Positions 8,210-18,011 of a stretch of 64,000 nt of DNA are shown piece by piece (the first letter of the stretch is position 1; the number at the start of each line of letters is the position of its first letter). The DNA comes from an uncultured Bacteroides sp. (GTDB taxonomy: Bacteria; Bacteroidota; Bacteroidia; Bacteroidales; Bacteroidaceae), in contig CASFRN010000046.1 in NCBI GenBank assembly GCA_949296855.1, positions 1 through 64,000 on the forward strand, given 5' to 3'. Below the pieces are notes generated by a model. The model had not been told where the DNA came from and did not search any database. It worked only from the letters and a program-made list of their open reading frames with translations. A program made the position numbers and the translations under genes.

Positions 8210-9940
8210 ATGAACTACAAATGGAACTATCGACCTCCTACACAAGAAGAACGGGAAGCAGCTAAGGCTTTGGCTAAAGAGATAGGAATCAGCCCTATCC
8301 TATGCCGCTTGTTGCTGGAGCGGGGAATCACTTCCGCCGCCGAAGCCAAGCGTTTCTTCCGCCCGCAACTGAGCGAACTGCACGACCCGTTCCTCATGAA
8401 AGACATGAGCGTAGCCGTGGAGCGTCTCAACAAAGCCATGGGACGGAAAGAGCGCGTGATGGTGTATGGAGATTATGACGTGGACGGCACAACCGCCGTT
8501 GCGTTGGTTTATAAATTCCTTCAACAGTTCTATTCGAACATCGATTACTATATCCCCGACCGGTATGACGAAGGATATGGCGTATCGAAGAAGGGAGTGG
8601 ATTATGCGTACGAGACAGGCGTAAAGTTGGTTATCGTGCTGGATTGCGGCATCAAGGCGGTAGAGGAAATCGCGTATGCCAAAGAGAAAGGCATCGACTT
8701 CATCATTTGCGACCATCACGTGCCCGATGAGGTATTGCCTCCCGCTGCGGCTATCCTGAACCCCAAGCGGCACGACGCCACCTATCCGTATAGCCATCTG
8801 TCGGGATGTGGCGTGGGCTTTAAGTTCATGCAGGCGTTTGCTTTGGATAACGGGATCGAGTTCCATCATCTGACCCCTCTTCTCGATTTGGTGGCGGTGA
8901 GCATCGCTTCCGACATTGTGCCTATCATGGGCGAAAACCGGGTGCTGGCTTATCACGGGTTGAAGCAGCTGAACACCAATCCCAGCGTGGGTCTGAAAGC
9001 CATTATCGACGTGTGCGGGCTTGCGGAAAGAGAATTGAACATGAGTGATATCATCTTCAAGATAGGCCCCCGTATCAATGCGTCGGGACGTGTCCAGAGC
9101 GGGAAAGAGGCCGTAGACCTGCTTATCGAAAAAGATTTTCCGGAGGCCCTGCAAAAAGCCCGCCTGATAAACCAGTACAACGAGGCGCGCAAAGACTTGG
9201 ATAAGAGCATGACCGAAGAGGCGAACAAGATAGTGGACCAGTTGGAAAATCTTCTGCAACGCCGCTCGATAGTCATTTATAACGACGCGTGGCATAAGGG
9301 CGTGATAGGCATTGTGGCTTCCCGCCTGACGGAGATATACTATCGTCCGGCGGTGGTGTTGACCCGTACCAACGACCTCGCTACAGGCTCGGCGCGTTCG
9401 GTGTCGGGCTTCGATGTGTATAAGGCCATCGAGCATTGCCGTGACTTGCTGGAAAACTTCGGAGGGCATACGTATGCCGCGGGACTTTCAATGAAGGTGG
9501 AAAATGTGCCCGAGTTCGCCCGCCGTTTCGAGGAGTACGTGACGAGTCATATCTTGCCCGAACAGACTTGTGCCACCATTGATATCGACGCACGGTTGGA
9601 CTTCCGGGACATCACATCGAAGTTCTTCTTCGACCTGAAGAAATTCAATCCCTTCGGGCCGGAGAACCTGAAGCCCGTATTCTGCACGATGAACGTCTTC
9701 GATTATGGGACGAGCAAGGTAGTGGGGCGAGACCAGGAACACATCAAGCTGGAACTGGTAGACAACAAGTCGAACAACGTGATGAACGGCATCGCTTTCG
9801 GGCAAAGCTCGCAGGTACGTTTCATCAAGACCAAACAATCGTTCAACATCTGTTACACCATCGAGGAGAATACCCATAAGCGCGGGGATATCCAGTTGCA
9901 AATAGAAGACATCAAGCCGAGCAGGCATGACCGGTTATAA
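8210..9940 (+). CDS. recJ: Single-stranded-DNA exonuclease RecJ
   Basis: This 576-aa protein of the DHH phosphoesterase family has the metal-binding motifs DYDVDG (88-93) and DHH (168-170), a DHHA1 region with GGH (FGGHTYAAG), and the C-terminal OB-like part. RecJ degrades single-stranded DNA 5' to 3' in recombination and base-excision repair in the cytoplasm. The length agrees with full RecJ. Its last 14 bases overlap the start of recQ in another frame, so the two are very likely translationally coupled. RecJ and RecQ act together on stalled or broken forks, and the arrangement fits that. Confidence 0.97.
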   Translation: MNYKWNYRPPTQEEREAAKALAKEIGISPILCRLLLERGITSAAEAKRFFRPQLSELHDPFLMKDMSVAVERLNKAMGRKERVMVYGDYDVDGTTAVALVYKFLQQFYSNIDYYIPDRYDEGYGVSKKGVDYAYETGVKLVIVLDCGIKAVEEIAYAKEKGIDFIICDHHVPDEVLPPAAAILNPKRHDATYPYSHLSGCGVGFKFMQAFALDNGIEFHHLTPLLDLVAVSIASDIVPIMGENRVLAYHGLKQLNTNPSVGLKAIIDVCGLAERELNMSDIIFKIGPRINASGRVQSGKEAVDLLIEKDFPEALQKARLINQYNEARKDLDKSMTEEANKIVDQLENLLQRRSIVIYNDAWHKGVIGIVASRLTEIYYRPAVVLTRTNDLATGSARSVSGFDVYKAIEHCRDLLENFGGHTYAAGLSMKVENVPEFARRFEEYVTSHILPEQTCATIDIDARLDFRDITSKFFFDLKKFNPFGPENLKPVFCTMNVFDYGTSKVVGRDQEHIKLELVDNKSNNVMNGIAFGQSSQVRFIKTKQSFNICYTIEENTHKRGDIQLQIEDIKPSRHDRL

Positions 9941-11828
9941 AAACATATTGAAGCAATACTGGGGATATGAGAGCTTCCGGGGCATTCAGGAAGAAATCAT
10001 CGCCAGTATCGGCGAGGGGCGCGACACATTGGGGCTGATGCCTACGGGCGGAGGAAAATCCATTACCTTCCAAGTGCCTGCCCTTGCCCAGCCGGGCTTG
10101 TGCCTGGTCATCACTCCGCTGATTGCCCTGATGAAAGACCAAGTGCAGAACTTGCGCCGGCGGGGCATCAAAGCCATAGCGGTCTATTCGGGCATGACGC
10201 GCGAAGAAATCATCGTGGCGTTGGAAAATTGCATCTTCGGCGATTATAAATTCCTTTACATCTCTCCCGAACGGCTCGGCACCGAGATTTTCCAAGCCAA
10301 ACTCCGGAGCATGAACGTGAGCATGATTACGGTGGACGAGTCGCACTGCATCTCGCAATGGGGATATGATTTCCGTCCGGCTTACCTTAAGATAGCCGAT
10401 GTCCGCAAGCTCCTCCCCGGTGTCCCCGTACTTGCCCTGACCGCTACCGCCACTCCCGAAGTGGTGAAAGACATTCAGGCGCGCCTCGCTTTCCGTCAAG
10501 AGAACGTGTTCCGCATGAGCTTCGAGCGGAAAAACCTTGCCTATATAGTCAGGCGCACCGAGGACAAGGCGGGAGAGCTGATTCATATCCTGACCCAAGT
10601 GCCCGGCTCCGCCATCGTGTACACACGCAACCGCAAACGCACCAAGGAAGTATCGCTTTTCCTGAACCAGCACGGAATCAGTGCCATCTTCTATCATGCC
10701 GGGCTAAACAATGACATCAAAGACCAGCGCCAAAAAGGTTGGCAAGACGGGACGTTCCGGGTGATGGTAGCCACCAACGCGTTCGGCATGGGCATCGACA
10801 AGCCCGATGTGCGCTTGGTGATTCACATCGATTTTCCCGATTCGCCCGAAGCTTATTTCCAGGAAGCCGGACGTGCCGGACGCGACGGGCAGAAAGCATA
10901 CGCCGTACTCCTTTATGCGCAGAGCGACAAAACCGTTTTGAAGAAACGCATTGGCGATACGTTCCCCGAAAAAGACTATATCCGCCAAGTGTACGAACAC
11001 ATCAATTATTATTATCAGATGGCGATGGGCGATGGAAGGGGATGTACGTTCGCTTTCAACATCGATGAATTTTGCCAGAATTTCAAGCATTTCCCCGTGC
11101 GGGTAGACAGTGCCCTGAAAATCCTCACCCGTGCCGGATATTTGGAATATACCGATGAGCAGGACAACGCTTCCCGCCTTATCTTTACCCTCCGGCGGGA
11201 TGAATTATACCGCATCGATGAGCGCAATCCCGATACCGAAAACCTGATTCGCATCATCTTGCGTTCCTATACAGGCGTGTTCAGCGATTATGCTTACATC
11301 AACGAAGATACGCTTGCCTTGCGGAGCGGGCTTACCCGCCAGCAGGTGTACGACACGCTTATCCTCCTTACCAAACGGCATATTCTCCATTACATACCGG
11401 GCAAGAAGACACCTTATATTATCTATACGCGCGAAAGGCAAGAGGCAAGCCGCATCGTGTTAAGTAAGGAGGTGTACGAAGACCGGAAAGAGAGTTACGA
11501 GCGACGTGTCGAAGCCATGCTCGACTATGCCGGACGCGAAGGACGGTGCCGGAGCCGCATGTTGCTGGAGTATTTCGGAGAACGCAACGAACACAATTGC
11601 GGGCAATGCGACGTATGCCTGAACAAGCATGCTTCGGGATTAAGGCAAGGCGAGTTCGAAGACATTGAGCAGGGTGTCCTGACGTTATTGGTGGAAGCTC
11701 CGCGCACCGCGCAAGAAGTGGTCTATGCCCTTTCTTCCGATGAAGGCAAAATCCTTCAAGCGCTTTCTTTCCTGATGTCGGAAGAGAAGATTGTGCAAAA
11801 AGAAGGCAAATTGTACCCGTGCGGATGA
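9927..11828 (+). CDS. recQ: ATP-dependent DNA helicase RecQ
   Basis: This 633-aa SF2 helicase has Walker A PTGGGKS (39-45), Walker B DESH (137-140), a second RecA domain ending in the motif VI region QEAGRAGRDG, and a RecQ zinc-binding domain with the Cys set near residues 537-560 (CRSR...CGQCDVC). A winged-helix region follows. RecQ unwinds DNA 3' to 5' and feeds RecJ. ATG at 9927 sits inside the last codons of recJ (14-base overlap), which decides the start. There is no clear HRDC domain at the C-terminus, as in many Bacteroidetes RecQ proteins of this length. Confidence 0.95.
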   Translation: MTGYKNILKQYWGYESFRGIQEEIIASIGEGRDTLGLMPTGGGKSITFQVPALAQPGLCLVITPLIALMKDQVQNLRRRGIKAIAVYSGMTREEIIVALENCIFGDYKFLYISPERLGTEIFQAKLRSMNVSMITVDESHCISQWGYDFRPAYLKIADVRKLLPGVPVLALTATATPEVVKDIQARLAFRQENVFRMSFERKNLAYIVRRTEDKAGELIHILTQVPGSAIVYTRNRKRTKEVSLFLNQHGISAIFYHAGLNNDIKDQRQKGWQDGTFRVMVATNAFGMGIDKPDVRLVIHIDFPDSPEAYFQEAGRAGRDGQKAYAVLLYAQSDKTVLKKRIGDTFPEKDYIRQVYEHINYYYQMAMGDGRGCTFAFNIDEFCQNFKHFPVRVDSALKILTRAGYLEYTDEQDNASRLIFTLRRDELYRIDERNPDTENLIRIILRSYTGVFSDYAYINEDTLALRSGLTRQQVYDTLILLTKRHILHYIPGKKTPYIIYTRERQEASRIVLSKEVYEDRKESYERRVEAMLDYAGREGRCRSRMLLEYFGERNEHNCGQCDVCLNKHASGLRQGEFEDIEQGVLTLLVEAPRTAQEVVYALSSDEGKILQALSFLMSEEKIVQKEGKLYPCG

Positions 11829-11872
11829 ACCATATTGTTTCCCCTGTTGTTTAATCTTAAAAATTTACAGAT

Positions 11873-12955
11873 ATGAAAACCCGAACCTTTATTTTATCAT
11901 TGACATTAGCCGGAATGCTCGCCGCATCGCTCCCGGCAAACGCTTGCACAGGAATCACCCTGAACAGCAAAGACAGCACTACGATTGTAGCACGGACTAT
12001 CGAATGGGGAGGAAGCGACCTGAATAGCCAATACGTCATCGTGCCGCGCGGCTATACGATGCGTTCGTACACTCCCGACGGAAGCGAAGGAATGCAGTTC
12101 ACTTCCCGGTACGGCTATGTGGGGCTTGCCGTAGAACAGAAAGAGTTCATCGCCGAGGGCATCAACGAAGCGGGGCTTTCGGCTGGCTTGTTCTATTTCC
12201 CCAACTACGGGCAATACGAAGCCTACGACGCGGAGAAAAAAGACACCAGCATCGCCGACCTGCAATTGGTTTCGTGGATATTGGGCAAATGCGCCACGAT
12301 AGACGAAGCGATAGAGAGCGTGAAGCAAGTACACATCGTCCGCATCGACCCGCGCGCCTCTACCGTACACTGGCGTTTTACCGACTCTGCCGGCAGACAA
12401 GTGGTCTTGGAGATTATCGGAGGAGAACCGAAGTTCTACGAAAACAAGTTAGGTGTGCTGACCAATTCCCCCGGATTCGAATGGCAGCTGACCAACCTCA
12501 ATAATTATGTCAACCTCTATCCGGGCTCGGCGCCAACCCAATCGTTAGGCAATGTCCGGTTGGCTTCTTTTGGTGCCGGAAGCGGATTCTTGGGGCTTCC
12601 GGGCGATGTCACCCCTCCTTCGCGCTTCGTCCGTGCCGCTTTCTATCAAGCTACGGCTCCCCGTCAGGACGATGCCGAAAAGACCGTGCTCCAAGCCTTT
12701 CAGATACTGAACAACTTCGATATTCCGGTTGGTATCGAGTTTGCCGATGGGAAAGTGCCCGCCGACATTCCCAGCGCCACTCAATGGACTTCCGCCACCG
12801 ACATGAAGCACCGCATCATCTATTTCCGCACCATGTACAATAGCGAGATACGCGCCATCCGCCTCGACGGGATAGACTTTTCGGAAACGGCCTATCAGGC
12901 GGTGCCGTTAGACGAAGTGAAGCGGCACCCCGTCCGGATAATTTCTGTTCGGTAA
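11873..12955 (+). CDS. Choloylglycine hydrolase family (linear amide C-N hydrolase), exported
   Basis: This 360-aa protein has a signal peptide cleaved after Ala24, which exposes Cys25 (NACTGITL), the N-terminal nucleophile of this Ntn family. ARTIEWG, followed by conserved Asp and Asn positions (LTNSPGF), fits the conjugated bile acid hydrolase/penicillin V acylase fold. Gut Bacteroides members include periplasmic bile salt hydrolases that cut glycine or taurine from bile acids. Substrate preference (bile salt versus penicillin V or N-acyl amide) cannot be told from the sequence. It stands 44 bases after recQ and is convergent with viaA only 6 bases away. Confidence 0.9.
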   Translation: MKTRTFILSLTLAGMLAASLPANACTGITLNSKDSTTIVARTIEWGGSDLNSQYVIVPRGYTMRSYTPDGSEGMQFTSRYGYVGLAVEQKEFIAEGINEAGLSAGLFYFPNYGQYEAYDAEKKDTSIADLQLVSWILGKCATIDEAIESVKQVHIVRIDPRASTVHWRFTDSAGRQVVLEIIGGEPKFYENKLGVLTNSPGFEWQLTNLNNYVNLYPGSAPTQSLGNVRLASFGAGSGFLGLPGDVTPPSRFVRAAFYQATAPRQDDAEKTVLQAFQILNNFDIPVGIEFADGKVPADIPSATQWTSATDMKHRIIYFRTMYNSEIRAIRLDGIDFSETAYQAVPLDEVKRHPVRIISVR

Positions 12956-12961
12956 GTTTTT

Positions 12962-14347
12962 TCAGGGTACTTCCATGTTCCACACTCGCTCGCACAGGTT
13001 CAAGTAATCTTGTTCGGGACGAGTGCCGAATGCCAAGGCGTAGAAAGATGTTCCCTTGCGTTTGAGATGCGCTACCTGACTCATTAGCCTGTCAGAGGCA
13101 GGGGGCATCTCGAAATCGGAAATCATTACTATGTCTGAACCATGCCAGCCGTTTTGAGTTGTCATCCGTACGGCTTCGTCTACCGCTTCTTCCATATTGG
13201 TACCGCCACCGAATCGCTGGTTGAGGAATTCCACCAACATGGGTAAGTCGGTGTACAGGTCATTTATCAGCAAGTGGGAAGTTTCTTCCGAGAAATTGAT
13301 GACGTAACATTTGCGGTGTGTGGTTTCCGTCAGTTTGGCTATGGCCAATAACGCCGATTTTGCCAGTTGCTCCCGTTTGCCTTCCATTGACCCTGATGTA
13401 TCCAGGCAAACCACGAAAGGTCCTTGTCCGCTTACTTTCTTTTTCCCTTTCTGTAGGGTTGAACAGTCTTCTTGTGAACGGCTATCAAATACTTGCAAGC
13501 GTTTTTCCACATACCGTTGCATAAACACCGGGCGAAGACGCTCTTCTGCAAGATAACAATATTCTATGGGGAGCAAGTGGTTCAGGTCATTCCCAAGGGT
13601 GATGCCTTCGATATCGCTCTGCGTGGAGTGCCGGACGAATTGCTCTTTTGCTATGCCCGATAAAGAGTCAAAGCGCTTCTCGCCTTGGCTTCGTTTGCCC
13701 AATACACGCACCAGTTCGCGGAGGTGTCTGTTCTCTTCCATCGCTTTTTCGTAAGGTACTGCTTGGCGGTATAGTTCCGGATGATTGAAAAGCAACCATT
13801 TGATGCGTGAACCTATCAGATTGGATGCTGTTTTCATCCCTTTATCTGGGTTGAGCAATATGAAGTCTTCACACAACGAAGCAATGTGGCGGTACTGGTA
13901 ATTAAACTCTTTGGCGGTCAGGAGGTTGTGCCATTTGTCTAAGAAGAGTTCTTTCACCGCTTTTTGCTCCGTGCCCTGTCTTGCGGTCTGTTCCATACGC
14001 TCTATATAATAAGGTAAATTCAGCTCTGCCAGCACGTAACGTTTTCGGAAAGCCGTTTGCGTCTGCCGGAGAAAGGGCAGGAAATCACTTGTCGGTAGCA
14101 GTTCGGCATCATAGAAATGTTCCCATTCGGGCGTATAACGCGAATAAAACTCCTGAAGCGAAGGGGAAGTCTTCCGGTAATAATCCCAAACGGCACTTTC
14201 CAGTTCGGCGGGCAACATCACACGCTCTTGCAATGCTTCCTGCATCCGTGCGAAACAACGTCGGCGGAGTTCATCCAAATAGATTGCCTTCAGTTCCTTC
14301 AGACGGATATTCCTCGTTCTCTTTCCGGTACGCATGACGTAATTCAT
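12962..14347 (-). CDS. viaA: VWA-domain protein ViaA
   Basis: This protein (461 aa from the first ATG) has a C-terminal von Willebrand A domain with the MIDAS motif DTSGS, later FGGGTN and SDF, and a helical N-terminal half. The pattern matches ViaA, the partner that binds the MoxR ATPase RavA; in E. coli the pair is linked to respiratory complexes and aminoglycoside sensitivity. The start is uncertain: ATG at 14347 overlaps ravA by 77 bases, while in-frame ATGs at 14335 and 14245 would shorten the overlap or remove it. No strong ribosome-binding site picks one of them. It lies directly downstream of ravA, in one operon. Confidence 0.9.
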   Translation of the reverse strand: MNYVMRTGKRTRNIRLKELKAIYLDELRRRCFARMQEALQERVMLPAELESAVWDYYRKTSPSLQEFYSRYTPEWEHFYDAELLPTSDFLPFLRQTQTAFRKRYVLAELNLPYYIERMEQTARQGTEQKAVKELFLDKWHNLLTAKEFNYQYRHIASLCEDFILLNPDKGMKTASNLIGSRIKWLLFNHPELYRQAVPYEKAMEENRHLRELVRVLGKRSQGEKRFDSLSGIAKEQFVRHSTQSDIEGITLGNDLNHLLPIEYCYLAEERLRPVFMQRYVEKRLQVFDSRSQEDCSTLQKGKKKVSGQGPFVVCLDTSGSMEGKREQLAKSALLAIAKLTETTHRKCYVINFSEETSHLLINDLYTDLPMLVEFLNQRFGGGTNMEEAVDEAVRMTTQNGWHGSDIVMISDFEMPPASDRLMSQVAHLKRKGTSFYALAFGTRPEQDYLNLCERVWNMEVP

Positions 14348-15890
14348 TTAGTTCGTTTCGACAGTAAGCCACCGTTGTTTGTTGGTGTTTCAGCATTTCT
14401 TCCAGCGCTTTCCGCTCTTCAGTGTTCAGGAAAAGATGGTGTTCGGCATATGTCTTTTCTGTTTCGTAGAACGACTGGCATCCATCTTCCACACGGCTCA
14501 CTAGTTCTTCCGCTTTTTGAAAGTGTTCTTCTATCAATTCTTCCGCGTTTTTTCCGGCTGAAGGAGGAAGCGGTAAGCAGTCGGGGACACACACCAGCGG
14601 GTATTCGTAATCGTTGATGAATACCGAACGTTTGCCCTTGCGTAGGGAATAAATCTTATTTTGAGGTACTTTACCGCGCATCGACAAGTCGTAGCGTTTT
14701 AAAATGAAGCATTTACTTTTATACTTGTCTTTGTGCAGGTAAAATAATTTTCCGGTTCGGTCGAGTGCTTGGTAATCGGAAGCGAAAAGCAGCAGCCGTT
14801 CTGCCATCCGTACCTTGTCTATTTGGTAATAATACAAATCGATGATTTTCAATGCAGGATCTTGATTTTCATTCAGGGCGGCGGTTGTCGAAAGTTCGTC
14901 TTTCAATGCTTGTATTTCTTGGCGCACTCCTTGCACGTTCAGCAAATAGCCTTCCGCACTTTGGCGTACGGCGGACAAGACCATTTCGTTTACAGTGTCG
15001 ACTTGCGGAAGGCTGTCCCATAAGCCATATGCCAATAAAAGACAATCACTCAGGCGTATTGTGTCCTCTCCGTTCAGGAAAGCCGAAGTCCGAAGTAGTT
15101 TAATCAGCTTTTTCCATCGTCGGTCTGATACATAAAGCAAGTGTTCGCCCGACTCTGCGTTCTGTATCGTGCGGTTGTAGTCTTCTATCTTTTCCTTCAG
15201 CAGGTGGATGACTTCGAAAATGGAATAATGGATTTTTACTCCGTTTATCTGTCTTTGCCAAATATTATACTCTTCTTCAGTTATTTGAAGCTCTTCAGTT
15301 ATTCTTGGTTCTGTATCATCGACAGAAGCAATCATGCGGTCGAAATCTGCCAGGTCGGTGATGCCCGTCACCCATAAGCGGAGCAAGAAGCGGTCCCATA
15401 AAGCTTCCAATCCCTGCCCTGCGGCAGGCAGTTCATTCGATGCAGCTATCAGCCCTTTCAATGGTATTTGTACCGTAAATTTTCCGTTCCGGTAGATTTT
15501 TTCGTTGATGACAGTCAGCAAGGCGTTTTGGATGGCAGGTCCTGCCTTCCATATTTCGTCCAAGAAAACCACATCGGCTGTAGGTAGATAGCCTTCTGTT
15601 TGCCGTTCGTAGGTATCGTTGTCTTTCAGTTTTGAAATAGATACAGGTCCGAATATTTCATCGGGCGTGCTGAAACGTGACATCAGGTAATCGAACGAAC
15701 TCCCGTTGCGGAAGGCAAGTTTGAGCCGGCGTGCCACCATACTCTTCGCCACTCCTGGAGGTCCGAGCAGAAAAATGCTTTCGCCCGCAATTGCTGAGAG
15801 TAACGAAAGGGCAATGACGTGTTCTTTACCGTAAACCCGTTCGTTCATCCGCTCCAGTAAATTGTGTATCCGTTGTTTTAATTCATTCAT
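14271..15890 (-). CDS. ravA: MoxR-family AAA+ ATPase RavA
   Basis: This 539-aa protein starts at MNELKQRIHNLLERM. Walker A GPPGVAKS, Walker B VVFLDEIWK, and AASNELP with downstream VSDRRWKK closely follow E. coli RavA. The same frame stays open upstream to 16673, but that part is only a shadow of the transporter gene; ATG at 15890 lies 5 bases after the transporter stop. RavA works with ViaA as a chaperone-like MoxR system in the cytoplasm. The C-terminal helical region is longer than in E. coli (498 aa). The operon order is transporter, ravA, viaA. Confidence 0.92.
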   Translation of the reverse strand: MNELKQRIHNLLERMNERVYGKEHVIALSLLSAIAGESIFLLGPPGVAKSMVARRLKLAFRNGSSFDYLMSRFSTPDEIFGPVSISKLKDNDTYERQTEGYLPTADVVFLDEIWKAGPAIQNALLTVINEKIYRNGKFTVQIPLKGLIAASNELPAAGQGLEALWDRFLLRLWVTGITDLADFDRMIASVDDTEPRITEELQITEEEYNIWQRQINGVKIHYSIFEVIHLLKEKIEDYNRTIQNAESGEHLLYVSDRRWKKLIKLLRTSAFLNGEDTIRLSDCLLLAYGLWDSLPQVDTVNEMVLSAVRQSAEGYLLNVQGVRQEIQALKDELSTTAALNENQDPALKIIDLYYYQIDKVRMAERLLLFASDYQALDRTGKLFYLHKDKYKSKCFILKRYDLSMRGKVPQNKIYSLRKGKRSVFINDYEYPLVCVPDCLPLPPSAGKNAEELIEEHFQKAEELVSRVEDGCQSFYETEKTYAEHHLFLNTEERKALEEMLKHQQTTVAYCRNELNELRHAYRKENEEYPSEGTEGNLFG

Positions 15891-15895
15891 ATTTG

Positions 15896-16771
15896 TTAAT
15901 GCTTTTTCATTTGTGCGATTATCCGGTAAGTCTGCAACGCTACCGAGAGGAATATCAGTCCCAGCCCGGCGTAGAAGCTGAAGTTCAGGTCTTTCGCCTC
16001 GCCGAAAATCAGCATTGCCAAGATGATGCTGTAGATAGGCTCCAGGTTGTAAGTCAGGTTGAACGTGAAGGCGGAGACTTTCTTCAGCACTTGTATCTGC
16101 AAGATGTAGAGGCACACCGTGCACAGCGAAGCAAGCACTAACAGGCTGCCCCAGTCGGCTGCCGAGGGCACGATGGTGTCCGCGGGGAAGAAATGCAGGT
16201 AGAAAGGCAAGAGCAGGCTCAGCCCCACGAAACCGCCTCCCATCTCGTAAAGCAGCACCGTGCCCGACGGATAATCCGAAGCCACGCGCTTGTTGCAGAT
16301 GGTGAAGAGCGAAGCCAGTGCCGACGAAAGGACGCCCATCAGGATGCCTGTGCGGTAGCGGGTGTCGAAGTGGAAGATGAGCACGATGCCCGCCACCCCA
16401 ATAAGGCTGAACAAGATTTCCCCAATCGAAATCCGGCGGCGGTTGATGAGCGGGTCGAACAAGGCGGTGAAGAAGCTCATCAGCGAGAGGCACACCACGC
16501 CGATAGACACGTTCGACGCCTTGATGCTTCCGTAAAAGAACAGCCAGTGCATCGCCAGCAGCACTCCCGTCGACGCGATTTTCACCACGTCTGTCCGCTG
16601 CACCTTCCTGATTTTGTTCAATACGAATAACACCGCATAAAACATCAGCGTGGCAAGCAGCAGCCTGTACCACACCAGCAGTCCCTCGCCCAGCGTAATC
16701 AACCGCCCGAACACGCCCGTTCCTCCCGCTATCAGCACCGAGAGGTGAAGTTTGAGTAAAGCCTCTTTCAT
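15896..16771 (-). CDS. EamA/DMT-family membrane transporter
   Basis: This 291-aa protein has about ten hydrophobic membrane segments arranged as two five-helix EamA repeats, typical of the drug/metabolite transporter superfamily in the inner membrane. A second EamA repeat is visible as FNLTYNLEPIYSIILAMLIFGE. Substrates of this family range from amino acids to nucleotides and cannot be told here. The stop lies 5 bases before the ravA start, so they are probably co-transcribed. Upstream (21 bases) ends the restriction-modification module on the same strand. Confidence 0.9.
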   Translation of the reverse strand: MKEALLKLHLSVLIAGGTGVFGRLITLGEGLLVWYRLLLATLMFYAVLFVLNKIRKVQRTDVVKIASTGVLLAMHWLFFYGSIKASNVSIGVVCLSLMSFFTALFDPLINRRRISIGEILFSLIGVAGIVLIFHFDTRYRTGILMGVLSSALASLFTICNKRVASDYPSGTVLLYEMGGGFVGLSLLLPFYLHFFPADTIVPSAADWGSLLVLASLCTVCLYILQIQVLKKVSAFTFNLTYNLEPIYSIILAMLIFGEAKDLNFSFYAGLGLIFLSVALQTYRIIAQMKKH

Positions 16772-16792
16772 CGTCTTGTTTCGTAAATGATT

Positions 16793-18010
16793 TTAAATGC
16801 CGTTATAATTATCCCATCTCCATCTAAGATATTCTTTGTTCACATAGTCCGGGATAAAGATTTTAGGCGGAATTGAAGCTCCATACGACCATCGGGCTTT
16901 ATCCGATAAAAAAACATTTCCTTCTTCCGAAATGCGAAGATGCCCAGAGTCGAATAAATAATGGATATCCATTCGCATAGCTACTCCATTTTCTTTTGTA
17001 TCAGCACCATGGTATTTATAAGGTATGATATGAGCCGCTTCCAAGACTTCCGGCATACTGACATTTGTGATGATACATCTCTTGCAAGCGTCTAGGACGG
17101 CTTTCCTGAATTTAGCTTGATTAGGTCTCCGTTGGGATCGAACCATCTTCCGCTCTGTATCAAAAGCTAGTTCTGTATTGATTATACTATGATGGGATTT
17201 TATTATTTCACGAATTTCATAATCTATTTCTGTATTGTAATGATATTCTTCATCATTACGGGTCGTTTTTTCTTTTTTTATCAAATATCCGTAATTAGAC
17301 AAGAACAGTAAGAACTCTCTTGCTATTCGAAAATCATTAGCTTCAGGACAACAATTAGGCCATGACGCCACATCTAATTCTCCTAACCGGTATTTAAGGA
17401 TATAATTGACGTAAGTTTCTGTTTTTCTGTCAGGAGCTCCGGATAGCGGAATTATAATTTTCACCAATTCGTTTGTTGTCACATATCCTTGATCATTATC
17501 TTGTCTTTTCAAATGACAGACTATTGCCAATATTAGTTTTAAAGGATAGATTTCTAATTTAGCATCTTTCCATTTGGAACATTCCGCTTCTGATTGGATT
17601 ACTGGGTTAGGGAGCTTGAAAGATATAATGGTTTCGGCAGAAAATTCTGTTTGGGATATTTGATGGTTAGCCACTTTTCGCCCAAAATCCGTCAAGGTGA
17701 TTATTCCTCCTGTTTTATATGGAGGAATCAAATTCAAAGCTTTCCAATATTGTCCTGAATTTCGGATGATATTCCTTTCACCTGTTCTACGATGTAAATC
17801 AACATTCACTCCTGTACCGACTAAGTCATCAGACAAACCTATCAATTCTTTTGCAAATTCATCTGAACTGTATTTGTACCGGCCCTCCAGTTTTGCCATA
17901 CGAAACAATACTCCTAGTAATACAACAGGATCGTTAATGCCTTCTGTGCATTGAACGCTTGCCCATTTCCATTTGAATCCAAAAAAGGGGAGTTTAGGTA
18001 TATAAATCAT
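16793..18010 (-). CDS. HNH restriction endonuclease
   Basis: This 405-aa protein has a C-terminal HNH nuclease domain: Cys309 and Cys312 (ACKRC), His327 (EAAHIIPY), Asn341 (ENGVAM) and His350 (DIHYLFDSG), followed by a beta-rich tail. The first 290 residues are unlike common families I know and probably recognise DNA; FFGFKWKWASVQ and a winged-helix-like ITLTDFGRKV are visible. It starts one base after the stop of a C5-cytosine methyltransferase, and a second such enzyme lies behind that. This makes it the nuclease of a type II restriction-modification system. The module is more AT-rich than the genes on either side, suggesting transfer. Confidence 0.85.
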   Translation of the reverse strand: MIYIPKLPFFGFKWKWASVQCTEGINDPVVLLGVLFRMAKLEGRYKYSSDEFAKELIGLSDDLVGTGVNVDLHRRTGERNIIRNSGQYWKALNLIPPYKTGGIITLTDFGRKVANHQISQTEFSAETIISFKLPNPVIQSEAECSKWKDAKLEIYPLKLILAIVCHLKRQDNDQGYVTTNELVKIIIPLSGAPDRKTETYVNYILKYRLGELDVASWPNCCPEANDFRIAREFLLFLSNYGYLIKKEKTTRNDEEYHYNTEIDYEIREIIKSHHSIINTELAFDTERKMVRSQRRPNQAKFRKAVLDACKRCIITNVSMPEVLEAAHIIPYKYHGADTKENGVAMRMDIHYLFDSGHLRISEEGNVFLSDKARWSYGASIPPKIFIPDYVNKEYLRWRWDNYNGI

Positions 18011-18011
18011 G

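Noticed and set aside
15891..16673. Upstream extension of the ravA reading frame (800 aa in all)
   Set aside because: It lies opposite the EamA transporter codons in another frame and has no ATPase-like sequence; the true start with good spacing is 15890.
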